45,358 nucleotides of DNA from JAVBNN01 sp031551525 (GCA_031551525.1 JAVBNN010000040.1:1-45358); one strand, 5' to 3'; numbered from the stretch's first letter, positions 8,135 through 16,663 are shown. Notes: generated by a model not told the origin, from the letters alone. Numbers and translations: made by a program.

Positions 8135-9757
8135 ATGATCGCAATCAATATCAATGACACTTTGCTTGATGTAGTAAAAGAAATGTTGGAAACAAATGAT
8201 AACGACCTTGTGTATATTGATGAACATGGGGAAAAGTTCCGCATCAATTCCCGCCATTTGCTCGACCTGTTTATTGCAGGCGTAAACTGTGATATAAAAT
8301 GCCCCGCTCTGCTCAAACTATCTCCCGCCCTTATAGAGGGCGCTAAACTGGAACCACCGCATCAATGCCTCGTGGATATAATACGCTACTTTATAAGTAT
8401 CTTCGATTCACTCCACGACGGAGTCCTCATAGCGGACCGGAATGACATAGTACGTTATTTGAACAAATCATTTGAGCGTATCACCGCAGCGCATTTTAAA
8501 AAAGTGGTCAGCCGCTTCTCGGATGAAGTCCGTCCTGGCAAATTGCCCGGCGTTATCCGGAGTGGCGTTCCTATTTACGGATCAAGAAGATTGTTTGAAG
8601 GCATAGACTATATATCTGATGTGCATCCCATACGAAACGGCAATATAAACATGGGTGGTATCTGCGTTTCCAGGGATATCACCGAGATCAAACAACTACA
8701 AATCAAATTTTCCAACTGTGTCGAAAGCTATCGTAATCTCATCAAAAAAAACAATGGTTATAAAGCTTTTTATACTTTTGACAATATAATAGGCGAAAAC
8801 AAAGAACTGCAAAAAGTAAAATCGATCGCCCAAAAGATTGCCCTCTCGCAGATGCCTGTTTTGGTCAGAGGGGAAAGCGGTACCGGCAAAGAACTGTTCG
8901 TCCACGCCATCCATCTGGCCAGCAACCGGGCACACCAGCCTTTTGTCACGGTAAACTGCGCCGCCATACCCAATAATTTGCTGGAAAGCGAACTGTTCGG
9001 CTATATAGAAGGAGCTTTCTCCGGAGCCAAGAAAAACGGAAAGCAGGGTCTGATACAGTTAGCCGACAAAGGTACCCTCTTTTTGGACGAAATAGGCGAA
9101 ATGGATATCGACCTGCAAAGCAAACTGCTGCGCGCCATCAATTCAGGGGAAATACAGCCTCTGGGCAGCGAAACCAGCATCACCGCCGACGTCCGGGTCA
9201 TAGCCGCCACCAACACTGATCTCGAAAAGGCCATAAGCCAGAATAAATTCCGCCAGGATCTGTTTTACCGTCTTAACGCATCGCAGATATTCATACCGCC
9301 TTTACGCGAAAGAAAAGACGACATCATAAAAACCGCCCAGTTTTTTCTGCAAAAACACTTCTCCGGCCATCCACTCGCCCCACTGGAGCTGGACGCTGAT
9401 GTCCAGCAGGCCTTTGTGTCTTTCCGCTGGCCCGGCAATGTGCGCGAATTGGAAAATATTATAGTTTTCATCGGTAATATCACCGAAGACAAGATCATCT
9501 CAGCAAACTACCTGCCGCCTGTATTATACGAGGACAAACAATCCGGCTGGCTGCGACCGGCCAAATACTCATACCGGGAAAGCGTGCAAAAAAGAACCGA
9601 ATTGCGCGACCTGAAAAACAATGAAGAAAAAAAAGCCATCCTGGAACTTCTGGACAAATACGGTCGCAGGGTCAAAGACAAAAAACGGGTAGCCGCAGAA
9701 CTCGATATATCTATCGCCACCCTTTACAACAAGATGAATGTATTGAATATAAAATAA
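8135..9757 (+). CDS. sigma-54-dependent transcriptional activator (PAS-AAA-Fis)
   Basis: 540 residues. The N-terminal ~80 residues are unassigned. A PAS-like sensor follows (about 85-185, FDSLHDGVLIADRNDIVRYLN). The AAA+ domain has Walker A GESGTGKE (246-253), the sigma-54 contact loop as GAFSGA (293-298, usual GAFTGA) and Walker B GTLFLDEIGEM. WPGNVRELEN is present, and a Fis-type helix-turn-helix ends the protein (about 510-540, KKRVAAELDISIATLYNKM). It has no receiver domain, so it probably senses a metabolite directly. The start at 8135 is chosen because GGGAGGGG lies 7 bases upstream; a longer start at 8120 would overlap that site. Its likely targets are itself, the CoA-transferase and the permease operon, which carry -24/-12 promoters near matching upstream sites. 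Confidence 0.95.
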   Translation: MIAININDTLLDVVKEMLETNDNDLVYIDEHGEKFRINSRHLLDLFIAGVNCDIKCPALLKLSPALIEGAKLEPPHQCLVDIIRYFISIFDSLHDGVLIADRNDIVRYLNKSFERITAAHFKKVVSRFSDEVRPGKLPGVIRSGVPIYGSRRLFEGIDYISDVHPIRNGNINMGGICVSRDITEIKQLQIKFSNCVESYRNLIKKNNGYKAFYTFDNIIGENKELQKVKSIAQKIALSQMPVLVRGESGTGKELFVHAIHLASNRAHQPFVTVNCAAIPNNLLESELFGYIEGAFSGAKKNGKQGLIQLADKGTLFLDEIGEMDIDLQSKLLRAINSGEIQPLGSETSITADVRVIAATNTDLEKAISQNKFRQDLFYRLNASQIFIPPLRERKDDIIKTAQFFLQKHFSGHPLAPLELDADVQQAFVSFRWPGNVRELENIIVFIGNITEDKIISANYLPPVLYEDKQSGWLRPAKYSYRESVQKRTELRDLKNNEEKKAILELLDKYGRRVKDKKRVAAELDISIATLYNKMNVLNIK

Positions 9758-9802
9758 ACGCACAAAAACCGTCGGCATGGCAGCAAGTACCGGCAGCGCC
9801 TT

Positions 9803-9835
9803 CCAGCCCCTTCTTAAAAGGGGGGCTGGTTTTTT
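9803..9835 (+). terminator. intrinsic terminator after the activator gene
   Basis: CCAGCCCC (9803-9810) pairs with GGGGCTGG (9822-9829), followed by six T. It separates the activator from the permease operon, which then needs its own promoter. Confidence 0.9.
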
Positions 9836-9858
9836 ATTGTTTTATGAGCTTTCGTTAT

Positions 9859-9882
9859 TGCAAGAAAACAATTGTTTTTGCA
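9859..9882. promoter_or_regulatory. near-palindrome upstream of the permease operon
   Basis: An exact AAAACAATTGTTTT centre is flanked by TGCAAG and TTGCA. The half-site TTGCAA resembles the arm of the inverted repeat at 18624-18663 of the second cluster. It may be a second operator; function not shown. Confidence 0.35.
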
Positions 9883-9900
9883 TTTTAATAAATTTCTGCT

Positions 9901-9921
9901 TAGAAATATATAATTCTATAA
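9901..9921. promoter_or_regulatory. upstream activator site 2
   Basis: All 21 bases are identical to site 1 (7820-7840). It begins 83 bases before the -24 element at 9984, the same distance as in the first copy, so it stands on the same face of the helix relative to the promoter. Confidence 0.8.
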
Positions 9922-9983
9922 AAAAATCAGCCCTGTTTCTTGAAAAACCCTGTTCTGGCAACACTTTAGCCACTCCACTAAAT

Positions 9984-9999
9984 TGGCATACCTGTTGCT
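9984..9999 (+). promoter_or_regulatory. sigma-54 (-24/-12) promoter of the permease-BKACE operon
   Basis: TGGCATA-CCTG-TTGCT with exact spacing, 174 bases before the permease start. The leader contains AAAAAGGAGGG at about 10092-10102 that is too close to an in-frame TTG to be its ribosome site. Confidence 0.85.
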
Positions 10000-10173
10000 T
10001 AGTGCTAGGTAGTAAAATGCAGCAAATTTATTAATAATTATTATTTATTGACTCAAGAAAAATACTTGCCAAGGCATGCAGCTATCTGCAAAAAAGGAGG
10101 GTTGTCAAAGAGTAAGGCATTCGAAAACATTTATCGCATACCCCGGAATAATAATAGAATAGGAGAACATGAC

Positions 10174-11532
10174 ATGAATTTTGAGATCATCAGCCTTATT
10201 GGTATCTTGATTTCCTTGGGCATGATAATGTGGCTGTGTTACAGAGGAATGAATCTTTTGATCGTCGGCCCCCTATGCGCTTTGCTTTGTTTGATGTTTG
10301 CCTTCGGCAGCGTAGACATAGTGAAAGGCATGCTGGGTCCTTATTCCACCGGATTTGGCAATTACGCGAAAAATTTTTTCCTCATGTTTGCTCTTGGCGC
10401 CATATTCGGCCGGTTGACCAGTGATACCGGCACCGGCAAGACTATAGCCCTCAAACTGGCCACCGTGCTAGGCAAAATCAACGTTAAATCCCGTTATGTC
10501 CGCATCGTGATAACCATTCTGCTCATCTCTCTCATCACCGCTATTCTATGCCTGGGTGGCGTAAGTTCCTTCGTGGTCATCTTCACTATGGTCGGTATTA
10601 CGAAACCTTTGTTTGAAGCGCAGGACATCCCCTGGCATACTTCCCTGTGCGGCATGACATTCGGTTCCCAGGTCTTTACCGCCACCATGATCCCAGGTTC
10701 GCCGGCCATACAAAACCTTATCCCGATGAAGTACCTCGGTACTACCCCGAAAGCCGCCCCTATGCTGGGTTTGGCCTCGGCAGCAGTCGCCATCGTCTTG
10801 TGTATCATATACGTCATCTACGTGGCTAAAAAAGCGGAACGGGAAAACGAGCGCTTCCTGCCAACCGGCGAAGTGATCGTCAAAACGCTCAAAAATGAGA
10901 TCGACATCAAAGAGGGTGAGTTTATCACCTGGGGCCAGTTCTGTGTCGCCCTCATTCCTTCCGTCACACTGCTGATAGCTCTCAATCTTTTTAACATCAA
11001 ACCCGAAGCCGCCTTGTTTATAGGTATCCTGCTCAACATAATCATATTCTGGAAAAAGATCGAAGACCTCGGCAACTCTCTGGGTGAAGGAGCCTTTTCA
11101 GGCGCCCGGACCCTACTCGGCGTGTGCGCGGTGGTTGGTTATGGCAACGCGGTAACCGCCGTCCCCGGCTACAATTTTGTCGTCAGTATGCTGGACTCCA
11201 TACCCGGACCACCGGTCATCCAGCTGCTCATCGCCACCAATATCATCGGTGGCATCACAGGTTCCGCTTCCGGCGGCCTTGCTATAGCCCTCGATACACT
11301 ATCCGCCCGCTATCTGGCCATGGGGATGAACCCGGAAGTTATACACCGTATTGCGGCTATGGGCTGCTATGGCCTTGATTCCCTGCCGCACAACGGTTCT
11401 ATCATCAATATGATCAATACCTCCGGCCTGACTCACAAAAACTCCTATAAACACTTTTTCTGGTGCACCATTTTCATCCCGATGATTGTAGCGGTATTCA
11501 GCGTCATTTTTGTCCAAATGGGCATTATTTAA
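10174..11532 (+). CDS. GntP-family organic acid permease
   Basis: 452 residues, almost entirely hydrophobic with about 12 predicted membrane segments. It resembles the gluconate:H+ symporter (GntP) family: the NYAKNFFLMFALGAIFGRL and GITGSASGGLAIALDTLS stretches fit its conserved helices, and SLPHNGSIINMI fits the C-terminal conserved loop. It would import the acid degraded by the following enzymes. The ATG at 10174 has TAGGAGA upstream; the frame is open further up but starts there lack spacing. It is first in an operon with the BKACE gene (41-base gap) and the dehydrogenases. The substrate cannot be read from the sequence; GntP relatives carry sugar acids and small hydroxy acids. Confidence 0.85.
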   Translation: MNFEIISLIGILISLGMIMWLCYRGMNLLIVGPLCALLCLMFAFGSVDIVKGMLGPYSTGFGNYAKNFFLMFALGAIFGRLTSDTGTGKTIALKLATVLGKINVKSRYVRIVITILLISLITAILCLGGVSSFVVIFTMVGITKPLFEAQDIPWHTSLCGMTFGSQVFTATMIPGSPAIQNLIPMKYLGTTPKAAPMLGLASAAVAIVLCIIYVIYVAKKAERENERFLPTGEVIVKTLKNEIDIKEGEFITWGQFCVALIPSVTLLIALNLFNIKPEAALFIGILLNIIIFWKKIEDLGNSLGEGAFSGARTLLGVCAVVGYGNAVTAVPGYNFVVSMLDSIPGPPVIQLLIATNIIGGITGSASGGLAIALDTLSARYLAMGMNPEVIHRIAAMGCYGLDSLPHNGSIINMINTSGLTHKNSYKHFFWCTIFIPMIVAVFSVIFVQMGII

Positions 11533-11573
11533 CGCATCGCGCAATACCAAACTATTTTTAAGGAGGACTTCCA

Positions 11574-12392
11574 ATGAAAAAAGTCATAGTAACTGCGGCC
11601 CTCACAGGTTCCGTACCCACCAAGGAAAAGCATCCCTCGCTTCCCGTCACTGTGAATGAGATTATAGAGGACGCCATCAGATGCCATAGTGTCGGCGCAG
11701 CTATCGTCCACATCCATGTACGTGACAAGATCACCGTTAAAAACTGCCATGATGAAGACATGCAACGCGCCATCGTGGAAGGGCTAAGGAACAGATGCCC
11801 CGACCTGGTAGTCCAGCTATCTACCGGAGGGCGTTTTGAAACAGACGCCCATACCCGTAACAGCGGCCTGCGCGTTGCCCCGGAAATGGCCTCATGGACG
11901 CCCGGTTCCGTAGGCTTTCCCACCGGCGCCTATGTCAATACCACGGAGTTTTACATTGAGCAAGCCAAATACATGCTGGAACACAATATAAAACCGGAAA
12001 TCGAATGTTTTGATACCCACATGGTAACGAACGCCCTCGATTTATACAAAGACGGCCTCTTGAAGGCGCCGCTCTACTTTGACTTCGTCATGGGTATCCA
12101 ACGCGCCCAGATAGCCACTTTGTCACATCTCGGCTATCTTCTCAGCCTGATACCCGAAGAGGCCGAGTGGAACCTCGCCGGCATAGGCAATAATCAGGCA
12201 AGCACTATCCTCTGGGCTATGGGCGCCGGCGGACATGTGCGCGTAGGTATGGAGGACAACCAATACCTCTTTAAAGGCGTAAAAGGCACAAATCTCCAGT
12301 TTGTAGAGCGCGTGGTGCGTATCGCCAAAGAAATCGGCCGTGAAGTAGCCAGTGGCGCCGAAGCGCGGGAGATGCTCGGCATAAAACGTTAA
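11574..12392 (+). CDS. beta-keto acid cleavage enzyme (BKACE, DUF849)
   Basis: 272 residues, TIM-barrel family including 3-keto-5-aminohexanoate cleavage enzyme (Kce). These condense a beta-keto acid with acetyl-CoA and release acetoacetate plus a new acyl-CoA. Seen: HIHVRD with zinc ligands His46 and His48, LSTGG, the EIECFD strand, AGIGNNQ, and VRVGMEDN with Arg223, Glu227 (third zinc ligand) and Asp228. After the N-terminal T-G the residue is Val14, where as I recall Kce has a glutamate (Glu14) contacting the substrate amino group, so a substrate without that amine is plausible (inference). GGAGG stands 9 bases before the ATG. It lies between a permease and two hydroxyacid dehydrogenases, which suggests those enzymes deliver its keto acid. 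Confidence 0.93.
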   Translation: MKKVIVTAALTGSVPTKEKHPSLPVTVNEIIEDAIRCHSVGAAIVHIHVRDKITVKNCHDEDMQRAIVEGLRNRCPDLVVQLSTGGRFETDAHTRNSGLRVAPEMASWTPGSVGFPTGAYVNTTEFYIEQAKYMLEHNIKPEIECFDTHMVTNALDLYKDGLLKAPLYFDFVMGIQRAQIATLSHLGYLLSLIPEEAEWNLAGIGNNQASTILWAMGAGGHVRVGMEDNQYLFKGVKGTNLQFVERVVRIAKEIGREVASGAEAREMLGIKR

Positions 12393-12419
12393 AATACTTT
12401 TGGGAAGGATGGTATAGTA

Positions 12420-13319
12420 ATGAAAATAAGTTTTGTAGGATTGGGCCAAATGGGCAAAGGCATGTCGATAAATCTCTCAAAAAGCGGCTGCGATCTTTTG
12501 GCTATTGACATTGACGACAAGATGTTCCCGGATTTTAAGGAAAAAGGAATTGCGACCAGTAAAAACATAAAGGATGCCTACGACTCCGAAGTCATTTTCC
12601 TCTGCCTGCCGGACACCAAAATAGTGAACAAAGTGACACTAGGCCCCGGCGGACTGATCGAACACCTGAAAGCCGGCCAGATCATCGTAGACCTCTCCAC
12701 CATCGCCTATATCCCCACACAGAAAATCCACGCAACTTTCGCGGAAAAAGGCGTGCATTTTCTTGATTGCCCCACCACCGGACGCCAATCGAGGGCGGAC
12801 GACGGCACGCTTACCATCATGTGCGGCGGACAAAAAGAGTCTTTCGATAAAGTAAAGCCCTATCTCGACCTGATGGGCACCACCGTCATGTACATGGGCA
12901 AAAGCGGCAACGGACAACTCTCCAAAACAATCAACAACTGCATCTATAACATCAATATCGTTGGTTTTTGCGAATTGCTGAGCGTCGCCGTAAAGCTGGG
13001 GCTGGAGCCTGAAGCCATCGCCGCTATCGTCACCACCGGCAGCGGCAAAAGCGACGCCGGCGTCTTTTTCATCCCGCAGATACTCGAGGGCAATTTCGAC
13101 TACGGTTTTTCCATGACCAACGCCTACAAAGACGTCATGAGCTGTGTAGAGATAACCTCCCTCAACGCACTGCCCGTGCCTATGCTCGACACCATGAATA
13201 CCATCTATAAAATGACCTTGGCCAAAGGTTACGGCGAACATTACAAGGGTGCTATAATGCTCACCTATGAAGATATTTTGGGTGTCAAGGTCCGCAAGCC
13301 CGGTTTTAAAAACACCTGA
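12420..13319 (+). CDS. beta-hydroxyacid dehydrogenase, paralog 1
   Basis: 299 residues, 3-hydroxyisobutyrate / 2-(hydroxymethyl)glutarate dehydrogenase family. The Rossmann motif GLGQMGKGM is at 7-15. An acidic end of strand 2 (AIDIDD) suggests NAD rather than NADP. Catalytic Lys169 is in NGQLSKTINN, with Asn173. The substrate-carboxylate loop, usually D-x-P-V-S-G-G, reads DCPTTGRQ (116-123): Ser is replaced by Thr and the second Gly by Arg, unlike paralog 2. The enzyme should interconvert a beta-hydroxy acid and its semialdehyde, but the loop change suggests a different substrate or altered activity. GGAAGG precedes the ATG. It follows BKACE by 27 bases, and an intrinsic terminator separates it from paralog 2. 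Confidence 0.88.
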   Translation: MKISFVGLGQMGKGMSINLSKSGCDLLAIDIDDKMFPDFKEKGIATSKNIKDAYDSEVIFLCLPDTKIVNKVTLGPGGLIEHLKAGQIIVDLSTIAYIPTQKIHATFAEKGVHFLDCPTTGRQSRADDGTLTIMCGGQKESFDKVKPYLDLMGTTVMYMGKSGNGQLSKTINNCIYNINIVGFCELLSVAVKLGLEPEAIAAIVTTGSGKSDAGVFFIPQILEGNFDYGFSMTNAYKDVMSCVEITSLNALPVPMLDTMNTIYKMTLAKGYGEHYKGAIMLTYEDILGVKVRKPGFKNT

Positions 13320-13361
13320 TGCATGAAGCTGCTATATTTATTAACCGCTAAAAGGATGCGG

Positions 13362-13407
13362 TTGGCCCACACGCCAGGCCGTATACCTGGCGCGTGGGCC
13401 AATTTTT
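13362..13407 (+). terminator. intrinsic terminator or attenuator between the two dehydrogenases
   Basis: TTGGCCCACACGCCAGG and CCTGGCGCGTGGGCCAA pair nearly perfectly around CCGTATA, followed by five T. It lies 21 bases before the second dehydrogenase, whose expression it would lower relative to the first. Confidence 0.85.
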
Positions 13408-13428
13408 GTGGGAAAGGCAGGGCGTGTA

Positions 13429-14328
13429 ATGAAAATAAGTTTTATCGGATTGGGGCAAATGGGTAAGGGCATGGCTCTCAATATCGCAAAAGCCGACGTC
13501 CAGTTGCTCGTCAGTGACATCAACGACAAGGTATTCCCAGAGTTTGAAGCCAAAGGGATCAAAACCAGCAAAAACATGCAGGACACCTATGATTCGGACA
13601 TTATCATTCTTTGTTTGCCGGATACCAAGGTAGTGGAAAAAGTGACACTGTCGCCCGGCGGCCTGATCGAGCACCTGAAACCCGGCCAGATCATAGTTGA
13701 TTGTTCTACCATATCCTATATGGGAACGCTTAAAATAAGCCAGGCCCTTGCAAATAAAGGAATAGACTTTCTTGACTGCCCGATATCCGGCATGCAGGCC
13801 AAGGCGGACAACGGCACGCTGACTATCATGTGCGGCGGCCAAGAAGAAGCCTTCAACAAAGTAAAACCTTACCTTGAGCTCGCCGGCACGACCATCCTTT
13901 ACATGGGCCTGAGCGGCAACGGGCAACTGTCCAAAATGATCAACAACTGCGTCTACGATATAAATATCGCCGCTTTTTGCGAAATGCTGACCGTAGCTGT
14001 GAAACTAGGACTGGAACCTGAAAAGATCGGCCATATCCTCTCTACCGCCAGCGGCCAAAGCGCGGCTTCAGCATTTTTCATCCCGCAGATCCTCGAGGGG
14101 AATTTTGACTATGGTTTTACCATGCGGGCCGCCTATAAAGACATCACCAGCTGCGTTGAGATAACCTCCGAGCGCGGTTTACCGGTGCCCATGCTGGACG
14201 CCATGAACTCAATCTACAAAGCGACCATGGCCAAAGGCTACGCGGATACATACAAAGGCGCCATGATCCGTCCGTATGAAGATATCATGGGCGTCAAATT
14301 CCGCAAACCCGGCTTTGAACACACCTGA
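13429..14328 (+). CDS. beta-hydroxyacid dehydrogenase, paralog 2
   Basis: 299 residues, same length as paralog 1 and roughly two-thirds identical by eye in the N-terminal half, so a tandem duplication. GLGQMGKGM binds NAD(P), with SDIND ending strand 2. Catalytic Lys169 is in NGQLSKMINN. The substrate loop DCPISGMQ keeps the Ser-Gly pair of the family, with Met in place of the second Gly. It may therefore retain the ancestral activity while paralog 1 has diverged. The ATG at 13429 is chosen to match paralog 1; AAAGGCAGGG lies just upstream and an earlier in-frame start would overlap it. It is the last gene before the convergent terminator at 14385. Confidence 0.9.
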   Translation: MKISFIGLGQMGKGMALNIAKADVQLLVSDINDKVFPEFEAKGIKTSKNMQDTYDSDIIILCLPDTKVVEKVTLSPGGLIEHLKPGQIIVDCSTISYMGTLKISQALANKGIDFLDCPISGMQAKADNGTLTIMCGGQEEAFNKVKPYLELAGTTILYMGLSGNGQLSKMINNCVYDINIAAFCEMLTVAVKLGLEPEKIGHILSTASGQSAASAFFIPQILEGNFDYGFTMRAAYKDITSCVEITSERGLPVPMLDAMNSIYKATMAKGYADTYKGAMIRPYEDIMGVKFRKPGFEHT

Positions 14329-14384
14329 TACACACACCCTACCAGGACTCCCAGCAAATGGCCCCCCAAACCTTACCTGAAAAC

Positions 14385-14426
14385 GCCGATAAGGCCTGCC
14401 GTACTGTTCTGGCAGGCCTTATCGGC
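14385..14426. terminator. bidirectional terminator between convergent operons
   Basis: A perfect 16-bp stem, GCCGATAAGGCCTGCC (14385-14400) with its complement (14411-14426) and a 10-base loop. The minus side is followed by GTTTTC. It ends both the dehydrogenase operon (+) and the RsgA-like gene (-). Confidence 0.75.
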
Positions 14427-14453
14427 TGTTCATAATAGTTTTTCCTATTATCG

Positions 14454-15527
14454 CTATTTTTTCTTCCCGGCTTTCCGCATGAACTGTTTCATTTCTTTTT
14501 TTCCGCCAAACATGCGGTTTATCTTTTCGTCCTCGATCTGACGGGAGGACAGCCCGCTATAAGCCGCCTCCGTCTTTAGCTTGCGGTAGTTTTCCAGCCT
14601 TGCAGCGGCGAGCGCGCCCACTTCCACCGCCGCCCGCACCGCACAGCCCGGCTCAAACTGATGCGAGCAGTCGTGAAATTTGCAGTTTAAGGCTAGTTCC
14701 TCAATATCCGCAAAAGAACGCTCCGTATCCACACTTACCGCGCCCAGTTCCCGCATGCCCGGCGTATCTATCAGCGCCGCGCCGCTCGCCAGGGCGATAA
14801 GCTGGCGGTGAGTGGTGGTATGCCGCCCCTTGCCGCCCTCCCTGATGCCGCCGGTCGTAAAGCGTTCTTCACCGGCCAGGCGGTTGATGAGTGTGGACTT
14901 GCCCACGCCGGACGAGCCGATGAAAGCCACCGTCCGCCCCCGCACGAGATAGGGCTGTACCTGCGCGCAGCCGTCCTCCTGTAGAGACGAACAGACCAGT
15001 ATATCTACCCCCGGGGCAACGCCCGACGCCTCGTTCGCCCTCTCAGCCACATCGTCGCACAGGTCGGCCTTGGTCAGTATGACCAGCGGCGTGGCTCCGC
15101 TGTCCCAAGCGATGGCCAGATAGCGCTCCAGCCGCCGCAGATTGTAGTCTTCGTTCAGCGCCATGCAGATAAAGACCATGTCGATATTCGCGGCCACTAC
15201 CTGCGCCTCCTGCGCCCGGCCCGCCGCCTTGCGCAGGAAAACGCCGCCGCGCGGCAACACCCGGTGTATCACAGAGGCGCCGCCGTCCCTGGCTACCAGC
15301 ACCCAGTCGCCCACCGCCGGAAAAGAGGCCGCGCCGTCCGCTGCATGGGCCAAACGCCCCGCGACTGTCGCATCAAAAAATCCCGCCTCGCAAACGACCC
15401 GGTATAAATTCCTGTGCTGCTCAGTCACTCGAGCCAGTTCCAGCCCCTCCGAGGCCGCTTGCTCCAAAGCCGCTGCCCGGACAACAGCGCTAGACAGCCC
15501 CCAGTCCTGTAAATCTATTTTTTGCAT
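14454..15527 (-). CDS. rsgA: RsgA-like circularly permuted GTPase
   Basis: 357 residues. The G-motif order is permuted as in RsgA/YjeQ: TKAD (G4, about 152) comes before GSSGVGKSTL (G1, about 205) and DTPG (G3). An OB-like N-terminal domain carries AVGDWVLV, and a C-terminal zinc knuckle reads CKFHDCSHQFEPGC. The family matures the 30S subunit and binds the ribosome. The basic tail KKEMKQFMRKAGKKK fits RNA contact. It lies 18 bases after the CaiB gene on the same strand and has no strong ribosome site, so it is probably co-transcribed with a catabolic regulator operon, an odd place for a ribosome factor. It may be a second, specialised copy; other copies cannot be seen here. Confidence 0.9.
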   Translation of the reverse strand: MQKIDLQDWGLSSAVVRAAALEQAASEGLELARVTEQHRNLYRVVCEAGFFDATVAGRLAHAADGAASFPAVGDWVLVARDGGASVIHRVLPRGGVFLRKAAGRAQEAQVVAANIDMVFICMALNEDYNLRRLERYLAIAWDSGATPLVILTKADLCDDVAERANEASGVAPGVDILVCSSLQEDGCAQVQPYLVRGRTVAFIGSSGVGKSTLINRLAGEERFTTGGIREGGKGRHTTTHRQLIALASGAALIDTPGMRELGAVSVDTERSFADIEELALNCKFHDCSHQFEPGCAVRAAVEVGALAAARLENYRKLKTEAAYSGLSSRQIEDEKINRMFGGKKEMKQFMRKAGKKK

Positions 15528-15545
15528 GGCTTAAATCCTTAAAAA

Positions 15546-16652
15546 TTATTTATTGCAAATATCATTTGCAAATACCCCGCACTCCCCGTTATGCTCCCCC
15601 AGGTAGGGGGCACGGCGGCAGAGGCGGCCCGGCGTATCGGACAGAACGACCGGCAGGCCGAACTGCCGGTAGCGGCCGAGTTGTTCGTCCTCCACATCTG
15701 TCAGCATGCCGCATTCATCGAGGATGCCCCGTTCTATGGCCTCTTTTATATCCAGAACCGGTGTGACGCAGATGTCTTCCCCGGCGAATATTTCCTCCCA
15801 CTCCGCCCGGGTCTTTTGCCGGAATACTTCTTCGAGGCGCGCGAACATGGCCGGGAACTCCTCCCGCCCGCCCATCTTGTCCGCCAAATCAGGCAGCCCC
15901 AGCACTTCGCACAACCGACGCCAGAAGCGTTCTTCGAGCATGCCCACGGTCATATATTTGTCGTCTTTGGTCGGGTACACGGTGTAGTTCGGCGTTTTGC
16001 GCGGATAGACGGGCGTGCCGGTCTCCAGCTCACCCAGGCAGTTGCTGGCCGCCACTGGCAGCATGGAGATAGCCGACCGGAGCAGCGATACGTCCACCTT
16101 TTGCCCTTTGCCGCTAAGTGTGCGGGCATGGAGGGCCGCCAGTATGCCGAGCGCGGCCTGGTTGGCCGCCATGATTCCGGAGAACTGCGCGTCGCCCACG
16201 AGCGGAGCGCCGTCGCCCACATTCACCCCCACGAGGCCGCTGATATTAAGATCGTGCGCCGCTTTGGCGCTGTAATCCCCGTAACCCGAGAGCGAGCAAT
16301 ATATAAGACGCGGATTTATCCCGGACAGCGTCGCGTAAGACAGGCCGAGTTTATCCATCGCGCCTGGGCGAAACGCTTCTAAAAGCACGTCCGCCTCTTT
16401 TACCATGTTAAGAAGGCCCGCACGCCCCGCTTCTGTTTTCAGGTCAAGCGCCACGCTTTTTTTGTTTCTGTTGAGCATGATATGCCAGTAGCTAAGACCC
16501 TCTTTTTGCGGCAGAAAGCCGCGCACCGGGTCGCCGCCCGACGGCTCTACCTTGACCACCTCTGCGCCGAAGTCCGCCAGCAGCATGCCGCAGTAGTTGC
16601 CCGGCAAAAGTACGCTCAGGTCTATTACTTTAATATCTTCCAGTGCTTGCAT
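15546..16652 (-). CDS. CaiB/BaiF family (class III) CoA-transferase
   Basis: 368 residues, one domain pair of the class III family. These transfer CoA between acids through an aspartyl intermediate, or act as alpha-methylacyl-CoA racemases. Seen: DLSVLLPGNYCGMLLADFGAEV at the N-terminus, LNRNKKSVALDLK, EAFRPGAMDKLGL, and GYGDYSAKAAHDLN with the conserved Asp134. The pattern EAFRPGxMDxLGL...NPRLIYC...HD is closer to alpha-methylacyl-CoA racemases than to formyl-CoA transferase, so a racemase is a real alternative. GGGAGG lies 7 bases before the ATG. Start and end are tight against the PrpR-type regulator (11 bases) and RsgA (18 bases), so this is one operon. Confidence 0.9.
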   Translation of the reverse strand: MQALEDIKVIDLSVLLPGNYCGMLLADFGAEVVKVEPSGGDPVRGFLPQKEGLSYWHIMLNRNKKSVALDLKTEAGRAGLLNMVKEADVLLEAFRPGAMDKLGLSYATLSGINPRLIYCSLSGYGDYSAKAAHDLNISGLVGVNVGDGAPLVGDAQFSGIMAANQAALGILAALHARTLSGKGQKVDVSLLRSAISMLPVAASNCLGELETGTPVYPRKTPNYTVYPTKDDKYMTVGMLEERFWRRLCEVLGLPDLADKMGGREEFPAMFARLEEVFRQKTRAEWEEIFAGEDICVTPVLDIKEAIERGILDECGMLTDVEDEQLGRYRQFGLPVVLSDTPGRLCRRAPYLGEHNGECGVFANDICNK

Positions 16653-16663
16653 GATTGCCTCCC

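Noticed and set aside
11574..14328. Nicotinate fermentation cluster (2-(hydroxymethyl)glutarate dehydrogenase resemblance)
   Set aside because: The mutase, isomerase, enamidase and dimethylmalate lyase genes of that route are not in the window; family resemblance alone does not support it.
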